A stretch of DNA of 64,000 nucleotides from TMP-86 sp039807285 (GCA_044226785.1 JBGAGK010000016.1:1-64000), one strand, 5' to 3'; positions 52,024-63,288 are shown, numbered from the stretch's first letter. Numbers and translations: made by a program. The notes: generated from the letters alone by a model not told the origin.

Positions 52024-53471
52024 TGCGCCGGCTGGTCATGCTGATCGGCGCCGCTTTGCTGGCGGGCTGTGCGGCAGGTCCCGACTACCACAGGCCGGAC
52101 CTCAGGACACCCGATCGATACCGGTTTGCGCAGGACTCCCCGGCCGGTGCTTCGCTCGGGGATGTCCAGTGGTGGGAGCTGTATCAGGATCCTCGTCTGC
52201 AGGAACTGATCCGCACGGCATTGGCCGACAACCTGGATGTCCGGGTGGCGGCGGCGCGGGTGGAGCAGGCCCGGGCTGCGCTGGGTGCGAGTGGAATGGC
52301 GCTCCTGCCGCAGGTATCGGCGCAGGCGGGCGGTCAGCGTGGACAGACCGCACTGGATCTGCGGCGCCCGGGACAGCCTGCAATGTCCAATCAGTTCCAG
52401 GCACAGGGGGCACTGTCCTGGGAAGTGGACCTGTGGGGCCGGTTGCGCCGGACGCGGGAAGCCGCTCGCGCCGATTTCCTGGCCAGCGAGTATGCCAAGC
52501 GGGCGGTTCTGGTCGGGCTGGTCAGCGATGTGGCCACCACGTATTTCGACCTGATCACCCTGCATCAGGAGCTGGATATCACTCACCGGACCGTGGAGAC
52601 GCGGAAGAAGCTGGTGGAGCTGACCCGCGCCAAGCATGACCGGGGAGTGGTGTCGGGCCTGGATGTGGCCGCGGCCGAGGCTCAGCTCGCCGTGGCGCGG
52701 GTGTCCATCCCCCAGCAGGAGCTCGCCCTGGCGCAGGCCGAGCACCGGCTGGGCCTGCTTCTGGGGCAGTATCCGCGTGATTTCGATCTGCCAGCCGCTG
52801 CCCAGGCGCCACGGGTTGCTCCCACGCCGCCGGCGGGGCTCCCCTCGCAGCTTCTCGAGCGCAGGCCCGACATCATGGAAAGTGAACAGGCGCTGGTGGC
52901 TGCCAATGCGCGCTTCGGTGCTGCCAGGGCATCGCTGTTCCCGGCCCTGTCCCTGACGGGCGCCTTCGGGCGCATGAGCACCGAGCTCTCCCGCCTGTTC
53001 AGCTCACCCAATGCCGCATGGATGGCATCAGCCGGAGTCCTGCAGCCATTGCTCGATCCCCAGCGCAGCCTGTATGCAACGCGGGCCGCCAGGGCACGCC
53101 GTACGGAAGCACTGGCCAGCTACGAACAGACGGTGCAGCGCGCCCTGGGCGAGGTGGCCGATGCCCTGATCGCGCGCAGCAAACAGGTGGAGATCGAGGT
53201 GGTCCAGCGCGAGCAGGTGGAGGCGCTGCGCCGCGCCAGCCTCATCGCCCATGCGCGATATGAAGCGGGAACTGCATCCTATGTCGACGTGACCAATGCT
53301 GATCGTGACCTGTTCACGGCCGAGCTGACGCTGGCGACCGCCAGCCGCGACACCCTGCTGTCAGCCGTGCAGCTCTACCGGGCGCTGGGTGGTGGATGGC
53401 AGCAGTCGGCCGGACCGGTTCAACCTCCATCTTCCGCGCCGGCCCCGCCCCCGGCGCCGCCTCAAAGTTGA
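52023..53471 (+). CDS. Outer membrane efflux lipoprotein (OprM/NodT family)
   Basis: A 482-residue TolC-like channel with lipobox ALLAGC at the N-terminus followed by GPDYHRPDL, typical of NodT-family lipoproteins. Two repeats of long helices and strands are visible (for example WWELYQDPRLQELIRTALADN and LLERRPDIMESEQALVAANARFG). The extreme C-terminus is Pro/Ala-rich (about residues 462-480). The ATG overlaps the pump stop by one base. Confidence 0.93.
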   Translation: MRRLVMLIGAALLAGCAAGPDYHRPDLRTPDRYRFAQDSPAGASLGDVQWWELYQDPRLQELIRTALADNLDVRVAAARVEQARAALGASGMALLPQVSAQAGGQRGQTALDLRRPGQPAMSNQFQAQGALSWEVDLWGRLRRTREAARADFLASEYAKRAVLVGLVSDVATTYFDLITLHQELDITHRTVETRKKLVELTRAKHDRGVVSGLDVAAAEAQLAVARVSIPQQELALAQAEHRLGLLLGQYPRDFDLPAAAQAPRVAPTPPAGLPSQLLERRPDIMESEQALVAANARFGAARASLFPALSLTGAFGRMSTELSRLFSSPNAAWMASAGVLQPLLDPQRSLYATRAARARRTEALASYEQTVQRALGEVADALIARSKQVEIEVVQREQVEALRRASLIAHARYEAGTASYVDVTNADRDLFTAELTLATASRDTLLSAVQLYRALGGGWQQSAGPVQPPSSAPAPPPAPPQS

Positions 53472-53526
53472 CCCGGCACCGTCGCATTTGGATAACCAGA
53501 CCGGCCAGAATCGGGAATAATGCAAT

Positions 53527-53787
53527 ATGGACCTGTTGGTGGAGGTGCTTGGATGGGCGGGCATGGCGCTGATCCTGGGCGCTTACGGTCTTCTTTCCGC
53601 GGGCAGGATCATGCCGGATTCGAAGTTTTATCAGTACATGAACGTCGCGGGAGCCGCGGGCTTCATCGTGAACAGTGGAGTCCGGGGTGCATACCCTTCC
53701 GCGGCCCTGAACGTCGTCTGGTTGATGATCAGCCTGTACGCCCTGATGCGCCGCCGGCATTCGGTGACCCAGTCTGAAATTGCGTGA
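53527..53787 (+). CDS. Small three-helix membrane protein (CBU_0592-like)
   Basis: An 86-residue protein with three hydrophobic segments (VLGWAGMALILGAYGLLSAG, MNVAGAAGFIVNSGV and ALNVVWLMISLYALM) and a conserved-looking Gly/Tyr first helix. It resembles the small CBU_0592-type membrane domain found in many proteobacteria, for which I know no function. It lies between the efflux operon and the formate dehydrogenase operon and ends eight bases before fdsG. Confidence 0.65.
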   Translation: MDLLVEVLGWAGMALILGAYGLLSAGRIMPDSKFYQYMNVAGAAGFIVNSGVRGAYPSAALNVVWLMISLYALMRRRHSVTQSEIA

Positions 53788-53794
53788 CAAACCT

Positions 53795-54265
53795 ATGCAA
53801 CCACTCGTAAAGAAAGATCTGGAACTCGTGAATGGAATCCTCGATCGCCTGGCCAGCAAGGCCGGACCGCTGATCGAGATCCTGCACGAGGTGCAGTCGG
53901 CACTGGGCTGCATACCGGCGGGCGCCGTCGCCCCCATTGCCGAACGGCTGAACCTGTCGCGTGCCGAGGTCCACGGCGTCGTGACGTTCTATCATGATTT
54001 CCGTGACCATCGTCCCGGCCGACATCTGCTGGCGGTATGTCGTGCCGAAGCCTGTCAGTCCATGAACTCCGCGGCCCTGATCGACCATCTGAAAAAAAAA
54101 CTGGGCGTGGATTTTCATGGCACTACCCGCGATGGCAGGCTCACCCTGCTGCCGGTGTATTGCCTGGGCAACTGCGCCTGTGCTCCGGCCCTGATGCTGG
54201 ACGGGCAGCTGCATGGCCGGGTCACGCCGCAACGTGCGGATGAATTGCTGGGGGACCTGCCATGA
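53795..54265 (+). CDS. fdsG: NAD-dependent formate dehydrogenase gamma subunit
   Basis: A 156-residue NuoE-like thioredoxin-fold protein that carries a [2Fe-2S] cluster. The cluster cysteines lie in VCRAEACQSMN and YCLGNCACAPA, preceded by LHEVQSALGCIPAGAV and VHGVVTFYHDF. FdsG passes electrons to the FMN subunit of the soluble formate dehydrogenase. ATG 53795 is preferred; an in-frame TTG at 53780 overlaps the preceding gene. The stop overlaps fdsB by four bases. Confidence 0.93.
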   Translation: MQPLVKKDLELVNGILDRLASKAGPLIEILHEVQSALGCIPAGAVAPIAERLNLSRAEVHGVVTFYHDFRDHRPGRHLLAVCRAEACQSMNSAALIDHLKKKLGVDFHGTTRDGRLTLLPVYCLGNCACAPALMLDGQLHGRVTPQRADELLGDLP

Positions 54266-55812
54266 AGACGGCCATGAAGACAGTGTATGTTCCGGCGGAT
54301 GCATCGGCGCTGTCCCTGGGTGCTGATGCGGTTGCGGCGCAAATCCAGGCCGAGGCCGGCAAGCGCGGTATCCCCGTGAAGCTGGTGCGCAATGGATCAC
54401 GCGGCATGTTCTGGCTCGAGCCGCTGGTCGAGGTGGTGTGTGGCGCCGAACGGATCGGCTACGGGCCGGTCAGCGCCGCCGATGTGCCGGGCCTGTTCGA
54501 TGCGGGGTTCCTCGACGGGGGCGCGCATCCGGCCCATGTGGGGCCGGTCGAGCAGATCCCCTGGTTAAGCAGGCAGCAGCGCCTCACGTTCGAGCGCGTG
54601 GGCCGTATCGATCCGCTGTCGATCGACGACTTCCTGGCACATGGCGGATACGCGGGTCTTGCAAGGGCACTGACCATGAGTGGTGCGGACATCGTCCAGG
54701 CAGTGGTGGATTCCGGACTGCGGGGACGCGGCGGGGCGGCTTTCCCGACAGGCATCAAATGGAAGACGGTGCTGGAGCAGAAGTCGGATCAGAAATACGT
54801 GACCTGCAATGCGGATGAAGGTGATTCGGGCACGTTTGCCGACCGGATGCTGATGGAAGGAGATCCGCTGACCCTGATCGAGGGCATGACCATCGCCGGA
54901 ATCGCCACGGGCGCCAGCCAGGGGTACATCTACTGCCGGTCGGAGTATCCGCACGCCGCGCGCGCCCTGCGATCCGCCATCGCTGCAGCTTACGGGCGCG
55001 GCTATCTGGGACATGATGTCTGCGGCAGCGGCAAGCGTTTCGATCTGGAGGTCCGCATCGGTGCCGGTGCCTACATCTGCGGCGAGGAGACCTCGATGCT
55101 CGAGAGTCTCGAGGGCCGGCGGGGTGAAGTCCGGGTGAGGCCGCCGCTGCCGGCCATCGTCGGTCTGTTCGGCAAGCCGACCATTGTCAACAATGTCATC
55201 TCACTGGCCAGCGTGCCGGTGATCCTGTCCCGTGGCGCGAAGTACCATCGCGATTTCGGAGTGGGCAATTCGCGCGGCACCCTGCCGCTCCAGCTGGCCG
55301 GGAACATCAAGCGAGGCGGGCTCATCGAGCTGGCCTTTGGCTGCACCTTGCGCGAGCTGCTGTACGATTACGGCGGTGGGTCCGCCTCGGGGCGTCCGAT
55401 TCGCGCGGTGCAGATCGGTGGTCCGCTGGGAGCCTATGTGCCTGCCTCGCAGTTCGACACCGTGCTGGATTACGAGTCACTGGCCGGGATCGGCGCACTT
55501 CTGGGCCACGGTGGTGTAGTGGTGTTCGATGACACGGTGCAGATGGCAAAGATGGCCCGATACGCGTTTGAATTCTGCGCCAAGGAATCCTGTGGCAAGT
55601 GCACGCCCTGCAGGATCGGGTCGGTGAGGGGCGCCGAAGTGATGGATCGGGTGCTGGCCGGCCAGGACGTGGAGGCCAATCTTGCACTGGTGGCTGATCT
55701 GTGCGAGACGATGGTTCACGGCTCGCTGTGCGGGCTGGGCGGCATGACCCCGTTCCCGGTACAGAGTGCACTCAAGTACTTCCCGGAGGATTTCCACCAT
55801 GTACGCCATTGA
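54262..55812 (+). CDS. fdsB: NAD-dependent formate dehydrogenase beta subunit
   Basis: A 516-residue NuoF-like subunit binding FMN, NAD and a [4Fe-4S] cluster. It has GLRGRGGAAFPTGIKW near residue 152 (NAD/FMN site), CNADEGDSGTFADR, GAGAYICGEETSMLESLEG and the cluster motif ESCGKCTPCRIGSVRG near residue 445. The N-terminal 100 residues form an extra thioredoxin-like region, as in FdsB/HoxF proteins. It overlaps fdsA by 14 bases. Confidence 0.94.
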   Translation: MKTAMKTVYVPADASALSLGADAVAAQIQAEAGKRGIPVKLVRNGSRGMFWLEPLVEVVCGAERIGYGPVSAADVPGLFDAGFLDGGAHPAHVGPVEQIPWLSRQQRLTFERVGRIDPLSIDDFLAHGGYAGLARALTMSGADIVQAVVDSGLRGRGGAAFPTGIKWKTVLEQKSDQKYVTCNADEGDSGTFADRMLMEGDPLTLIEGMTIAGIATGASQGYIYCRSEYPHAARALRSAIAAAYGRGYLGHDVCGSGKRFDLEVRIGAGAYICGEETSMLESLEGRRGEVRVRPPLPAIVGLFGKPTIVNNVISLASVPVILSRGAKYHRDFGVGNSRGTLPLQLAGNIKRGGLIELAFGCTLRELLYDYGGGSASGRPIRAVQIGGPLGAYVPASQFDTVLDYESLAGIGALLGHGGVVVFDDTVQMAKMARYAFEFCAKESCGKCTPCRIGSVRGAEVMDRVLAGQDVEANLALVADLCETMVHGSLCGLGGMTPFPVQSALKYFPEDFHHVRH

Positions 55813-58654
55813 TTATCGGGATCTGGGAACTCCTCCCGCTGCGGTTCCGCGCGACAAGGCTGCGCCCGATCCGGTGACGCTGGATATCGACGGCCGGAAG
55901 GTGACCGTTCCGGAAGGCACCTCGGTGATGCGTGCGGCGGCGCTCTCGGGCGTGTCGATCCCCAAACTTTGCGCGACCGACACGCTCAAGGCATTCGGTT
56001 CCTGCCGGTTGTGCCTCGTGGAAATCGAGGGCCGCAAGGGCTATCCGGCTTCCTGCACCACCCAGGTCAGCGAAGGCATGAAGGTGCGCACACAGAGCGA
56101 GAAGCTCGGGCAGCTTCGCCGCGGAGTCATGGAGCTGTATGTCTCGGACCATCCACTCGATTGCGTGAGCTGCCCGTCCAACGGCCACTGTGAATTCCAG
56201 GACATGGCGCAGCAGCTGGGCATCGAGGAGACACGCTATGGCCTGGCCGGCGAGCGCCACCACGACATGCCGAAGGATGCGACCAATCCCTATTTCACCT
56301 TCGATCCCAACTTGTGCATCGTGTGTTCGCGCTGTGTGCGCGCCTGCGATGAGGTGCAGGGGACGTTGGCGCTGACCATCCAGTCGCGCGGCTTCCAGTC
56401 GAAGGTGGCCGCGAGCCAGGACGAGTCGTGGCTGGAATCCGAGTGCGTGTCCTGTGGTGCCTGCGTGGAGGCCTGTCCGACGGCGTCGCTGACCGAAAAG
56501 TCGTTGCAGCATCTGGGGCAGCCCGAGCGGGCCGTGACCACGACCTGCGCGTACTGCGGGGTGGGCTGTTCGTTCAAGGTGGAAGTGAAGGGTGAGGGGA
56601 AGGCAACCGAAGTGGTGCGGATGGCGCCCAATCGCGACGGACATGCGAACCTGGGGCATGCCTGCGTCAAGGGCCGTTTCGCTTTCGGCTACGCGACGCA
56701 CAAGGACCGGATCGTCAAGCCCATGGTGCGGGCGCGCATCACCGATCCGTGGCGGGAAGTGTCGTGGGATGAGGCCATTTCGCATGCGGCATCGGAGTTC
56801 CGGCGCATCCAGCGCGATCATGGCCGGTTCTCCATCGGCGGCATCACCTCTTCGCGCTGCACCAACGAGGAAACCTTCCTGGTACAGAAGCTGGTGCGCG
56901 CGGCATTCGGCAACAACAATGTCGATACCTGCGCGCGCGTGTGTCATTCACCCACGGGCTATGGCCTGAAGAACACCATCGGCGAGTCCGCCGGCACGCA
57001 GGCATTCACCTCCATCATGAAGTCCGATGTCATCATGGTCATCGGAGCCAATCCCACGGATGCCCATCCGGTGTTCGCCTCGATGCTCAAGCGGCGGGTC
57101 AGGCAGGGCGCCAGGCTGATCGTGATCGATCCGAGGGCGATCGGGGTGGTTCGCTCGCCTCATGTGGAGGCCGATCACCACCTGCAATTGCGCCCCGGCA
57201 CCAACGTGGCGGTGATCAATGCGCTTGCGCATGTGGTCGTCACCGAGGGCCTTGTGAAAACCGGGTTCGTGGCCGAACGCTGCGAGCCGGAGGCATTTGC
57301 CCGCTGGAGTGCCTTTGTCCGCGAGCCGCGCAATTCCCCGGAGAGCACCCAGGAGCTGACCGGTGTGCCGGCAGAAACGGTGCGGCAGGCAGCGCGCCTG
57401 TTTGCTTCCGTGCCCAACGCGGCGATCTACTACGGCCTCGGCGTCACCGAGCACAGCCAGGGCACGACCATGGTCATGGGCATAGCGAACCTTGCCATGG
57501 CCACGGGCAACCTGGGTCGCGAGGGTGTGGGCCTGAACCCGCTGCGCGGCCAGAACAACGTGCAGGGATCCTGCGACATGGGATCCTTCCCCCACGAGTT
57601 CTCCGGATACCGGCACGTGTCCGATGAGGCCACCCGGTCCCTGTTCGAGAAGAACTGGAAGGTGCCGCTGCTGAGCGAGCCGGGGCTTCGCATCTCCAAC
57701 ATGTTCGAGGCAGCGCTGGATGGCAGCTTCCACGGTCTGTACATACAGGGCGAGGACATCGTCCAGTCCGACCCGAACACCAATCACGTGACGGCGGCCT
57801 TGTCGAAAATGGAATGCATCGTCCTGCAGGACCTGTTCCTGAACGAAACGGCCCGATACGCACATGTCTTCCTGCCTGGCTCCTCGTTCCTCGAGAAGGA
57901 CGGTACGTTCGTCAATGCCGAGCGACGTATCTCCCGTGTGCGCAAGGTGCTCGAACCACGGGGGGGGCTTGCCGACTGGGAAGCCACCGTGCGCCTGTCG
58001 AACGCGCTGGGCTACCCGATGAGCTACACGCATCCCTCGCAGATCATGGACGAGATTGCAGCGTTGACGCCGACCTTTGCCGGCGTGAGCTTCGACAAGA
58101 TCGACCGGCTGGGCAGCATCCAGTGGCCCTGCAACGAGGCAGCTCCGGAGGGTACGCCCACCATGCATGTCGGCGAGTTCGTGCGCGGCAAGGGGCGCTT
58201 CTTCATCACCGAATTCGTGCCGACGTCCGAACGGACCAGCAGCCGCTATCCGCTGATCCTCACCACGGGAAGGGTGCTTACGCAGTACAACGTGGGTACG
58301 CAGACCCGGCGCACCGGCAACGTGTCCTGGTATTCGGAAGATCTGCTGGAGATCAATCCCGACGATGCCGAGGCGCGTGGCATTGCCGATGGGGACTGGG
58401 CGGGAGTCAGCAGTCGTGCGGGCGAGACCGTCATGCGGGCAACAGTGACTCCCCGCATCCAGCCGGGGGTGATCTATGCGACGTTCCATTTTCCGGAAGT
58501 CAGCACCAATGTGTTGACCACGGACAACTCCGACTGGGCGACCAGCTGCCCCGAGTACAAGGTGACGGCTGTCCAGGTGGTCAAGGTCGCGCAACCGGCG
58601 GATTGGCAGGATCGCATGCGACGCCGCCACGAGCCTGATGCAAGTCACGTCTGA
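55799..58654 (+). CDS. fdsA: NAD-dependent formate dehydrogenase alpha subunit (molybdo-bis-MGD)
   Basis: The 951-residue catalytic subunit that oxidises formate to CO2. An N-terminal [2Fe-2S] domain (KAFGSCRLCLVEIEG), the His-Cys3 cluster region (CVSCPSNGHC), two ferredoxin-like [4Fe-4S] motifs (CIVCSRCVRACDE and CVSCGACVEACPT) and the Fe4S4 motif CAYCGVGCSF lead into the molybdopterin domain. The active-site residue in CARVCHSPTGYG is Cys382, not selenocysteine. The C-terminal cofactor-binding part (YNVGTQTRR) is complete. It overlaps fdhD by 17 bases. Confidence 0.95.
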   Translation: MYAIDYRDLGTPPAAVPRDKAAPDPVTLDIDGRKVTVPEGTSVMRAAALSGVSIPKLCATDTLKAFGSCRLCLVEIEGRKGYPASCTTQVSEGMKVRTQSEKLGQLRRGVMELYVSDHPLDCVSCPSNGHCEFQDMAQQLGIEETRYGLAGERHHDMPKDATNPYFTFDPNLCIVCSRCVRACDEVQGTLALTIQSRGFQSKVAASQDESWLESECVSCGACVEACPTASLTEKSLQHLGQPERAVTTTCAYCGVGCSFKVEVKGEGKATEVVRMAPNRDGHANLGHACVKGRFAFGYATHKDRIVKPMVRARITDPWREVSWDEAISHAASEFRRIQRDHGRFSIGGITSSRCTNEETFLVQKLVRAAFGNNNVDTCARVCHSPTGYGLKNTIGESAGTQAFTSIMKSDVIMVIGANPTDAHPVFASMLKRRVRQGARLIVIDPRAIGVVRSPHVEADHHLQLRPGTNVAVINALAHVVVTEGLVKTGFVAERCEPEAFARWSAFVREPRNSPESTQELTGVPAETVRQAARLFASVPNAAIYYGLGVTEHSQGTTMVMGIANLAMATGNLGREGVGLNPLRGQNNVQGSCDMGSFPHEFSGYRHVSDEATRSLFEKNWKVPLLSEPGLRISNMFEAALDGSFHGLYIQGEDIVQSDPNTNHVTAALSKMECIVLQDLFLNETARYAHVFLPGSSFLEKDGTFVNAERRISRVRKVLEPRGGLADWEATVRLSNALGYPMSYTHPSQIMDEIAALTPTFAGVSFDKIDRLGSIQWPCNEAAPEGTPTMHVGEFVRGKGRFFITEFVPTSERTSSRYPLILTTGRVLTQYNVGTQTRRTGNVSWYSEDLLEINPDDAEARGIADGDWAGVSSRAGETVMRATVTPRIQPGVIYATFHFPEVSTNVLTTDNSDWATSCPEYKVTAVQVVKVAQPADWQDRMRRRHEPDASHV

Positions 58655-59447
58655 ACGGGCGATCCACCGCTACTCACAGGGTGTGGCCGCCGATACGATC
58701 GGCACGGTGGCCGAGGAAGTGCCGGTGGCCCTGGTCTACCAGGGCGTTCCGCACGTGGTGATGCTGGCGACGCCAGCGGATCTGGAAGATTTCGCCGTGG
58801 GGTTTACCATCAGCGAGGGCCTTGCGGAAAGCGTCTCGGAAGTGCTGGATGTCCGGGTCGACCCCGGCAAACATGCGATCGACGTGCACGTGCGCATCGC
58901 ACCTTCACGTTTTTCCGCCCTGCTGCAGCGGCGGCGCAATCTCAGTGGCCGGACTGGTTGTGGTCTGTGCGGTGCCGAGACGCTGGAGCAGGTCATGCGG
59001 CCGGTGACGGCTGTTCCTGCGGGCACATCGTTCGATGCAGGGGAGATGCACACGGCATTGCGCGCGCTCTCCGCGCGTCAGCCCATCAACGCACTCACCG
59101 GCAGCGTGCATGCGGCTGGCTGGGTGGCCTCGGGCGCCGGATTGACCTGTGTGCGCGAAGATGTGGGCAGGCATAATGCCCTGGACAAGACCCTGGGCGC
59201 TCTGCTCCGGGCCGGGACGGATCTTGCCAGCGGGTATATGCTCATCACCAGTCGGGCCAGCTTCGAGATGGTGCAGAAGTCCGCCAGCGCGGGCGTGGGT
59301 CTGCTGGCGGCCGTTTCGGCGCCAACCGGACTTGCCATCTGTGCGGCGGAGAAAGCAGGCATGGGATTGGTCGGGTTCGCCCGGGAGGGGGAACACGTGG
59401 TTTACGCACATCCGGAGCGCTTGAAGAGCGGTAGAGACACGGGATGA
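58638..59447 (+). CDS. fdhD: FdhD/FdsC sulfurtransferase for formate dehydrogenase
   Basis: A 269-residue FdhD-family protein that delivers sulfur to the molybdenum cofactor and is needed to activate formate dehydrogenase. The sulfur-transfer Cys-x2-Cys is seen in GRTGCGLCGAETL near residue 115; VREDVGRHNALDKTLG and ITSRASFEMVQKSASAG are further family signatures. Its position between fdsA and fdsD matches the known fdsGBACD order. It overlaps both neighbours. Confidence 0.94.
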   Translation: MQVTSERAIHRYSQGVAADTIGTVAEEVPVALVYQGVPHVVMLATPADLEDFAVGFTISEGLAESVSEVLDVRVDPGKHAIDVHVRIAPSRFSALLQRRRNLSGRTGCGLCGAETLEQVMRPVTAVPAGTSFDAGEMHTALRALSARQPINALTGSVHAAGWVASGAGLTCVREDVGRHNALDKTLGALLRAGTDLASGYMLITSRASFEMVQKSASAGVGLLAAVSAPTGLAICAAEKAGMGLVGFAREGEHVVYAHPERLKSGRDTG

Positions 59448-59668
59448 ATACCCAGCATCTGACGAAAATGGTCAATGAGATCGCGGCTTTCTTCAGGGGC
59501 GAATCGGGCCCCGAGAAGGCGATTGGCGAGGTCGCAACCCACCTGAACCGATACTGGGATCCGCGCATGCGGCGTGAAATCGTCGCGCATTATGCAAAGG
59601 GTGGCGACGGACTCAGCGACATCTCCCTGAAGGCCGTGGCTGAACTTGCGCGTCTGGCGCACCAGTAG
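59444..59668 (+). CDS. fdsD: Formate dehydrogenase delta subunit
   Basis: A 74-residue FdsD protein, a small accessory subunit found with soluble NAD-dependent formate dehydrogenases. It is recognised by LTKMVNEIAAFF, the HLNRYWDPRMR segment and the alanine-rich C-terminal helix (LKAVAELARL). Its exact role in assembly or stability is not settled. It overlaps the fdhD stop by four bases and ends the operon. Confidence 0.92.
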   Translation: MNTQHLTKMVNEIAAFFRGESGPEKAIGEVATHLNRYWDPRMRREIVAHYAKGGDGLSDISLKAVAELARLAHQ

Positions 59669-59677
59669 CGCTTCCGC

Positions 59678-60625
59678 ATGACCCGCCCGGTACCCGCCAG
59701 AAGATCCGTGCTGGTCTGCGGATCCGCTGCCTATGACAGCATCCTGCTGTTTCCCGGGCAGTTCAGGACGCATATCCTGCCCGAGAAGATCCACATGCTC
59801 AATGTGTCTTTTCTGGTGCCAGAAATGCGAAGGGAATTCGGTGGTTGCGCAATAAACATTGCATTCAACCTGAAGCTACTGGGGGATCTTGCCTACCCCA
59901 TGGCGACGGTGGGTCATGACTTCGGGCCATACCTTGAGTCCTTGCGCCACAAGGGCGTGCCCCATGACTACCTGAGGGTCATCGACACCGAGTTCACGGC
60001 GCAGGCCTTCATCACGACGGATCTCGATGCCAATCAGATCACGGCATTCCATCCGGGCGCCATGCAGCATGCCCACCTGAACCGTGTCACCGATGCGGCC
60101 GACATCGGCCTGGGTGTCGTTGCGCCCGACGGACGGCGGGCCATGATCGACCATGCGGCGCAGTTCGCTGCAGCGGGAATTCCCTTCATCTTCGATCCGG
60201 GACAGGGCTTGCCGATGTTCGATGGCACGGAATTGCGCCGGTTCGTCGAGCAGGCCACCTGGGTGACAGTGAATGACTACGAATGGCAGGTGCTGCAACA
60301 GAAGACGGGCTGGTCGGAGCGCGACATCGTGACCCGCGTCAAGGCGCTGGTGATCACCCGGGGCGCGGACGGTTCCGTGATCCACACGGAAACCGAACGG
60401 ATCGAGATACCCAGCGCGAAGCCGGTGGCCGTGGTGGATCCCACGGGTTGCGGTGATGCGTACCGCGCCGGGTTGATCCATGGCATCCTGCGCGGGGATG
60501 ACTGGGTAACCGCCGGGCGCATGGCTTCACTCATGGGTGCGATCAAGGTCGAGTCGCGAGGCCCGCAGAACCACCGTTTTTCACGGGAGCAGTTCGATCA
60601 GCGTTTGAGGGAAAATTTTCGTTGA
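59678..60625 (+). CDS. PfkB-family carbohydrate kinase, probable adenosine kinase
   Basis: A 315-residue ribokinase-fold kinase. The N-terminal VCGSAAYDSILLFPG, the substrate loop FGGCAINIAFNLKLLGD near residue 54 and the anion-hole signature VVDPTGCGDAYRAGLIHG near residue 250 define PfkB. Immediately downstream are metK and ahcY, so phosphorylating the adenosine released by AhcY is the likely role, completing the SAM cycle. The adenosine assignment is from context and remembered homologues. It starts nine bases after fdsD. Confidence 0.82.
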   Translation: MTRPVPARRSVLVCGSAAYDSILLFPGQFRTHILPEKIHMLNVSFLVPEMRREFGGCAINIAFNLKLLGDLAYPMATVGHDFGPYLESLRHKGVPHDYLRVIDTEFTAQAFITTDLDANQITAFHPGAMQHAHLNRVTDAADIGLGVVAPDGRRAMIDHAAQFAAAGIPFIFDPGQGLPMFDGTELRRFVEQATWVTVNDYEWQVLQQKTGWSERDIVTRVKALVITRGADGSVIHTETERIEIPSAKPVAVVDPTGCGDAYRAGLIHGILRGDDWVTAGRMASLMGAIKVESRGPQNHRFSREQFDQRLRENFR

Positions 60626-60650
60626 TTTCTATCATGTTACAAATGATATT
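60622..60650 (+). promoter_or_regulatory. Possible promoter and ribosome site for metK
   Basis: TTGATT at 60622-60627 and GATATT at 60645-60650 are spaced by 17 bases in an AT-rich patch between the kinase and metK, unusual in this GC-rich window. AAGGG at 60652-60656 then provides a ribosome site six bases before the ATG. The 37-base gap is too short for a known SAM or SAH riboswitch. Confidence 0.35.
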
Positions 60651-60662
60651 TAAGGGATATTC

Positions 60663-61844
60663 ATGAGCAACGCGTTCGTGTTCACCAGCGAGTCGGTTTC
60701 GGAAGGCCATCCGGACAAGGTGGCGGACCAGATTTCCGATGCGATCCTGGACGCGATCCTGGCCGCAGATCCGAAGGGCCGGGTGGCCTGCGAGACGCTG
60801 GTGAAGACCGGGGTGGTGATCGTCGCCGGTGAAGTCACGACCAGCGCCTGGGTGGATGTGGAAGCCATCGTGCGCAAGACCGTCCTGGACATCGGCTACG
60901 ACACCTCGGAGATGGGTTTCGATGGTGCGTCCTGTGGCGTGCTCAACATCATCGGCAAGCAGTCACCCGACATCGCCCAGGGCGTGGATCGCAAGGATGA
61001 GCGAAAGCAGGGTGCGGGCGATCAGGGTCTGATGTTCGGATACGCCACCAACGAAACCGATGTCCTGATGCCGGCGGCCATTACCCTTGCGCATCGTCTG
61101 GTCAAGCGGCAGGCCCAGGTCCGCAAGACCGGCCGGCTTCCCTGGTTGCGCCCCGATGCCAAGAGCCAGGTGACCCTGCGCTACGAGAATGAGCAGCCGG
61201 TGGGCATCGAGGCCGTGGTCCTGTCGACCCAGCACGAGGACACCGTGACGACCAAGGCCCTTCGCGAGGCCGTGATGGAGGAGATCCTCAGACCCGTCCT
61301 GCCGGCCCGATGGCTGGACAAGCGCACGAAGTTCCACATCAACCCCACCGGACGCTTCGTCATTGGCGGTCCGGTCGGCGACTGTGGTCTGACCGGGCGC
61401 AAGATCATCGTGGATACCTACGGCGGCTTCGCGCGCCATGGCGGTGGTGCGTTTTCGGGCAAGGACCCTTCCAAGGTGGATCGCTCGGCCGCCTATGCCG
61501 CACGGTATGTGGCCAAGAACATCGTGGCGGCGGACCTTGCCGACCGCTGCGAGGTGCAGGTGTCCTATGCCATCGGGGTGGCCGAACCCACGTCCATCAT
61601 GGTGCAGACCTTCGGCACCGGGAAGCTCGCGGACGAGCGGCTGACTGAGCTGGTGCGGGCGCATTTCGACCTGACACCCTACGGCTTGCGGGAGATGCTG
61701 GATCTGGCGCGGCCGATCTATCAGAAGACCGCCTCCTACGGGCACTTTGGCCGCACCGAGCCGGAATTTTCCTGGGAACGCATCGACAAGGCGAAGGCGC
61801 TCGCAGCGGAATCCAAGGGGTCCGGACGGTCCCGCAAACGCTGA
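60663..61844 (+). CDS. metK: S-adenosylmethionine synthetase
   Basis: MetK makes SAM from methionine and ATP. The 393-residue protein has FTSESVSEGHPDKVADQISD at the start (ATP-site His), GAGDQGLMFGYA, the phosphate loop GGGAFSGKDPSKVDRSAAYA near residue 259 and SYAIGVAEPTS. It lies between the adenosine-kinase-like gene and ahcY. SAM made here also serves the three methyltransferases of the polysaccharide locus. Confidence 0.97.
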   Translation: MSNAFVFTSESVSEGHPDKVADQISDAILDAILAADPKGRVACETLVKTGVVIVAGEVTTSAWVDVEAIVRKTVLDIGYDTSEMGFDGASCGVLNIIGKQSPDIAQGVDRKDERKQGAGDQGLMFGYATNETDVLMPAAITLAHRLVKRQAQVRKTGRLPWLRPDAKSQVTLRYENEQPVGIEAVVLSTQHEDTVTTKALREAVMEEILRPVLPARWLDKRTKFHINPTGRFVIGGPVGDCGLTGRKIIVDTYGGFARHGGGAFSGKDPSKVDRSAAYAARYVAKNIVAADLADRCEVQVSYAIGVAEPTSIMVQTFGTGKLADERLTELVRAHFDLTPYGLREMLDLARPIYQKTASYGHFGRTEPEFSWERIDKAKALAAESKGSGRSRKR

Positions 61845-61873
61845 GCAGATCATTCGAGCGCAGGAGCAGATTC

Positions 61874-63286
<1,413 letters not shown>

Positions 63287-63288
63287 AC

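Noticed and set aside
56948..58648. A 566-codon minus-strand frame opposite fdsA
   Set aside because: fdsA is unmistakable and intact; the antisense frame has no domain and no start signal and arises from codon bias.
60626..60662. A SAM or SAH riboswitch before metK
   Set aside because: Only 37 bases are available and no matching pairing was seen.
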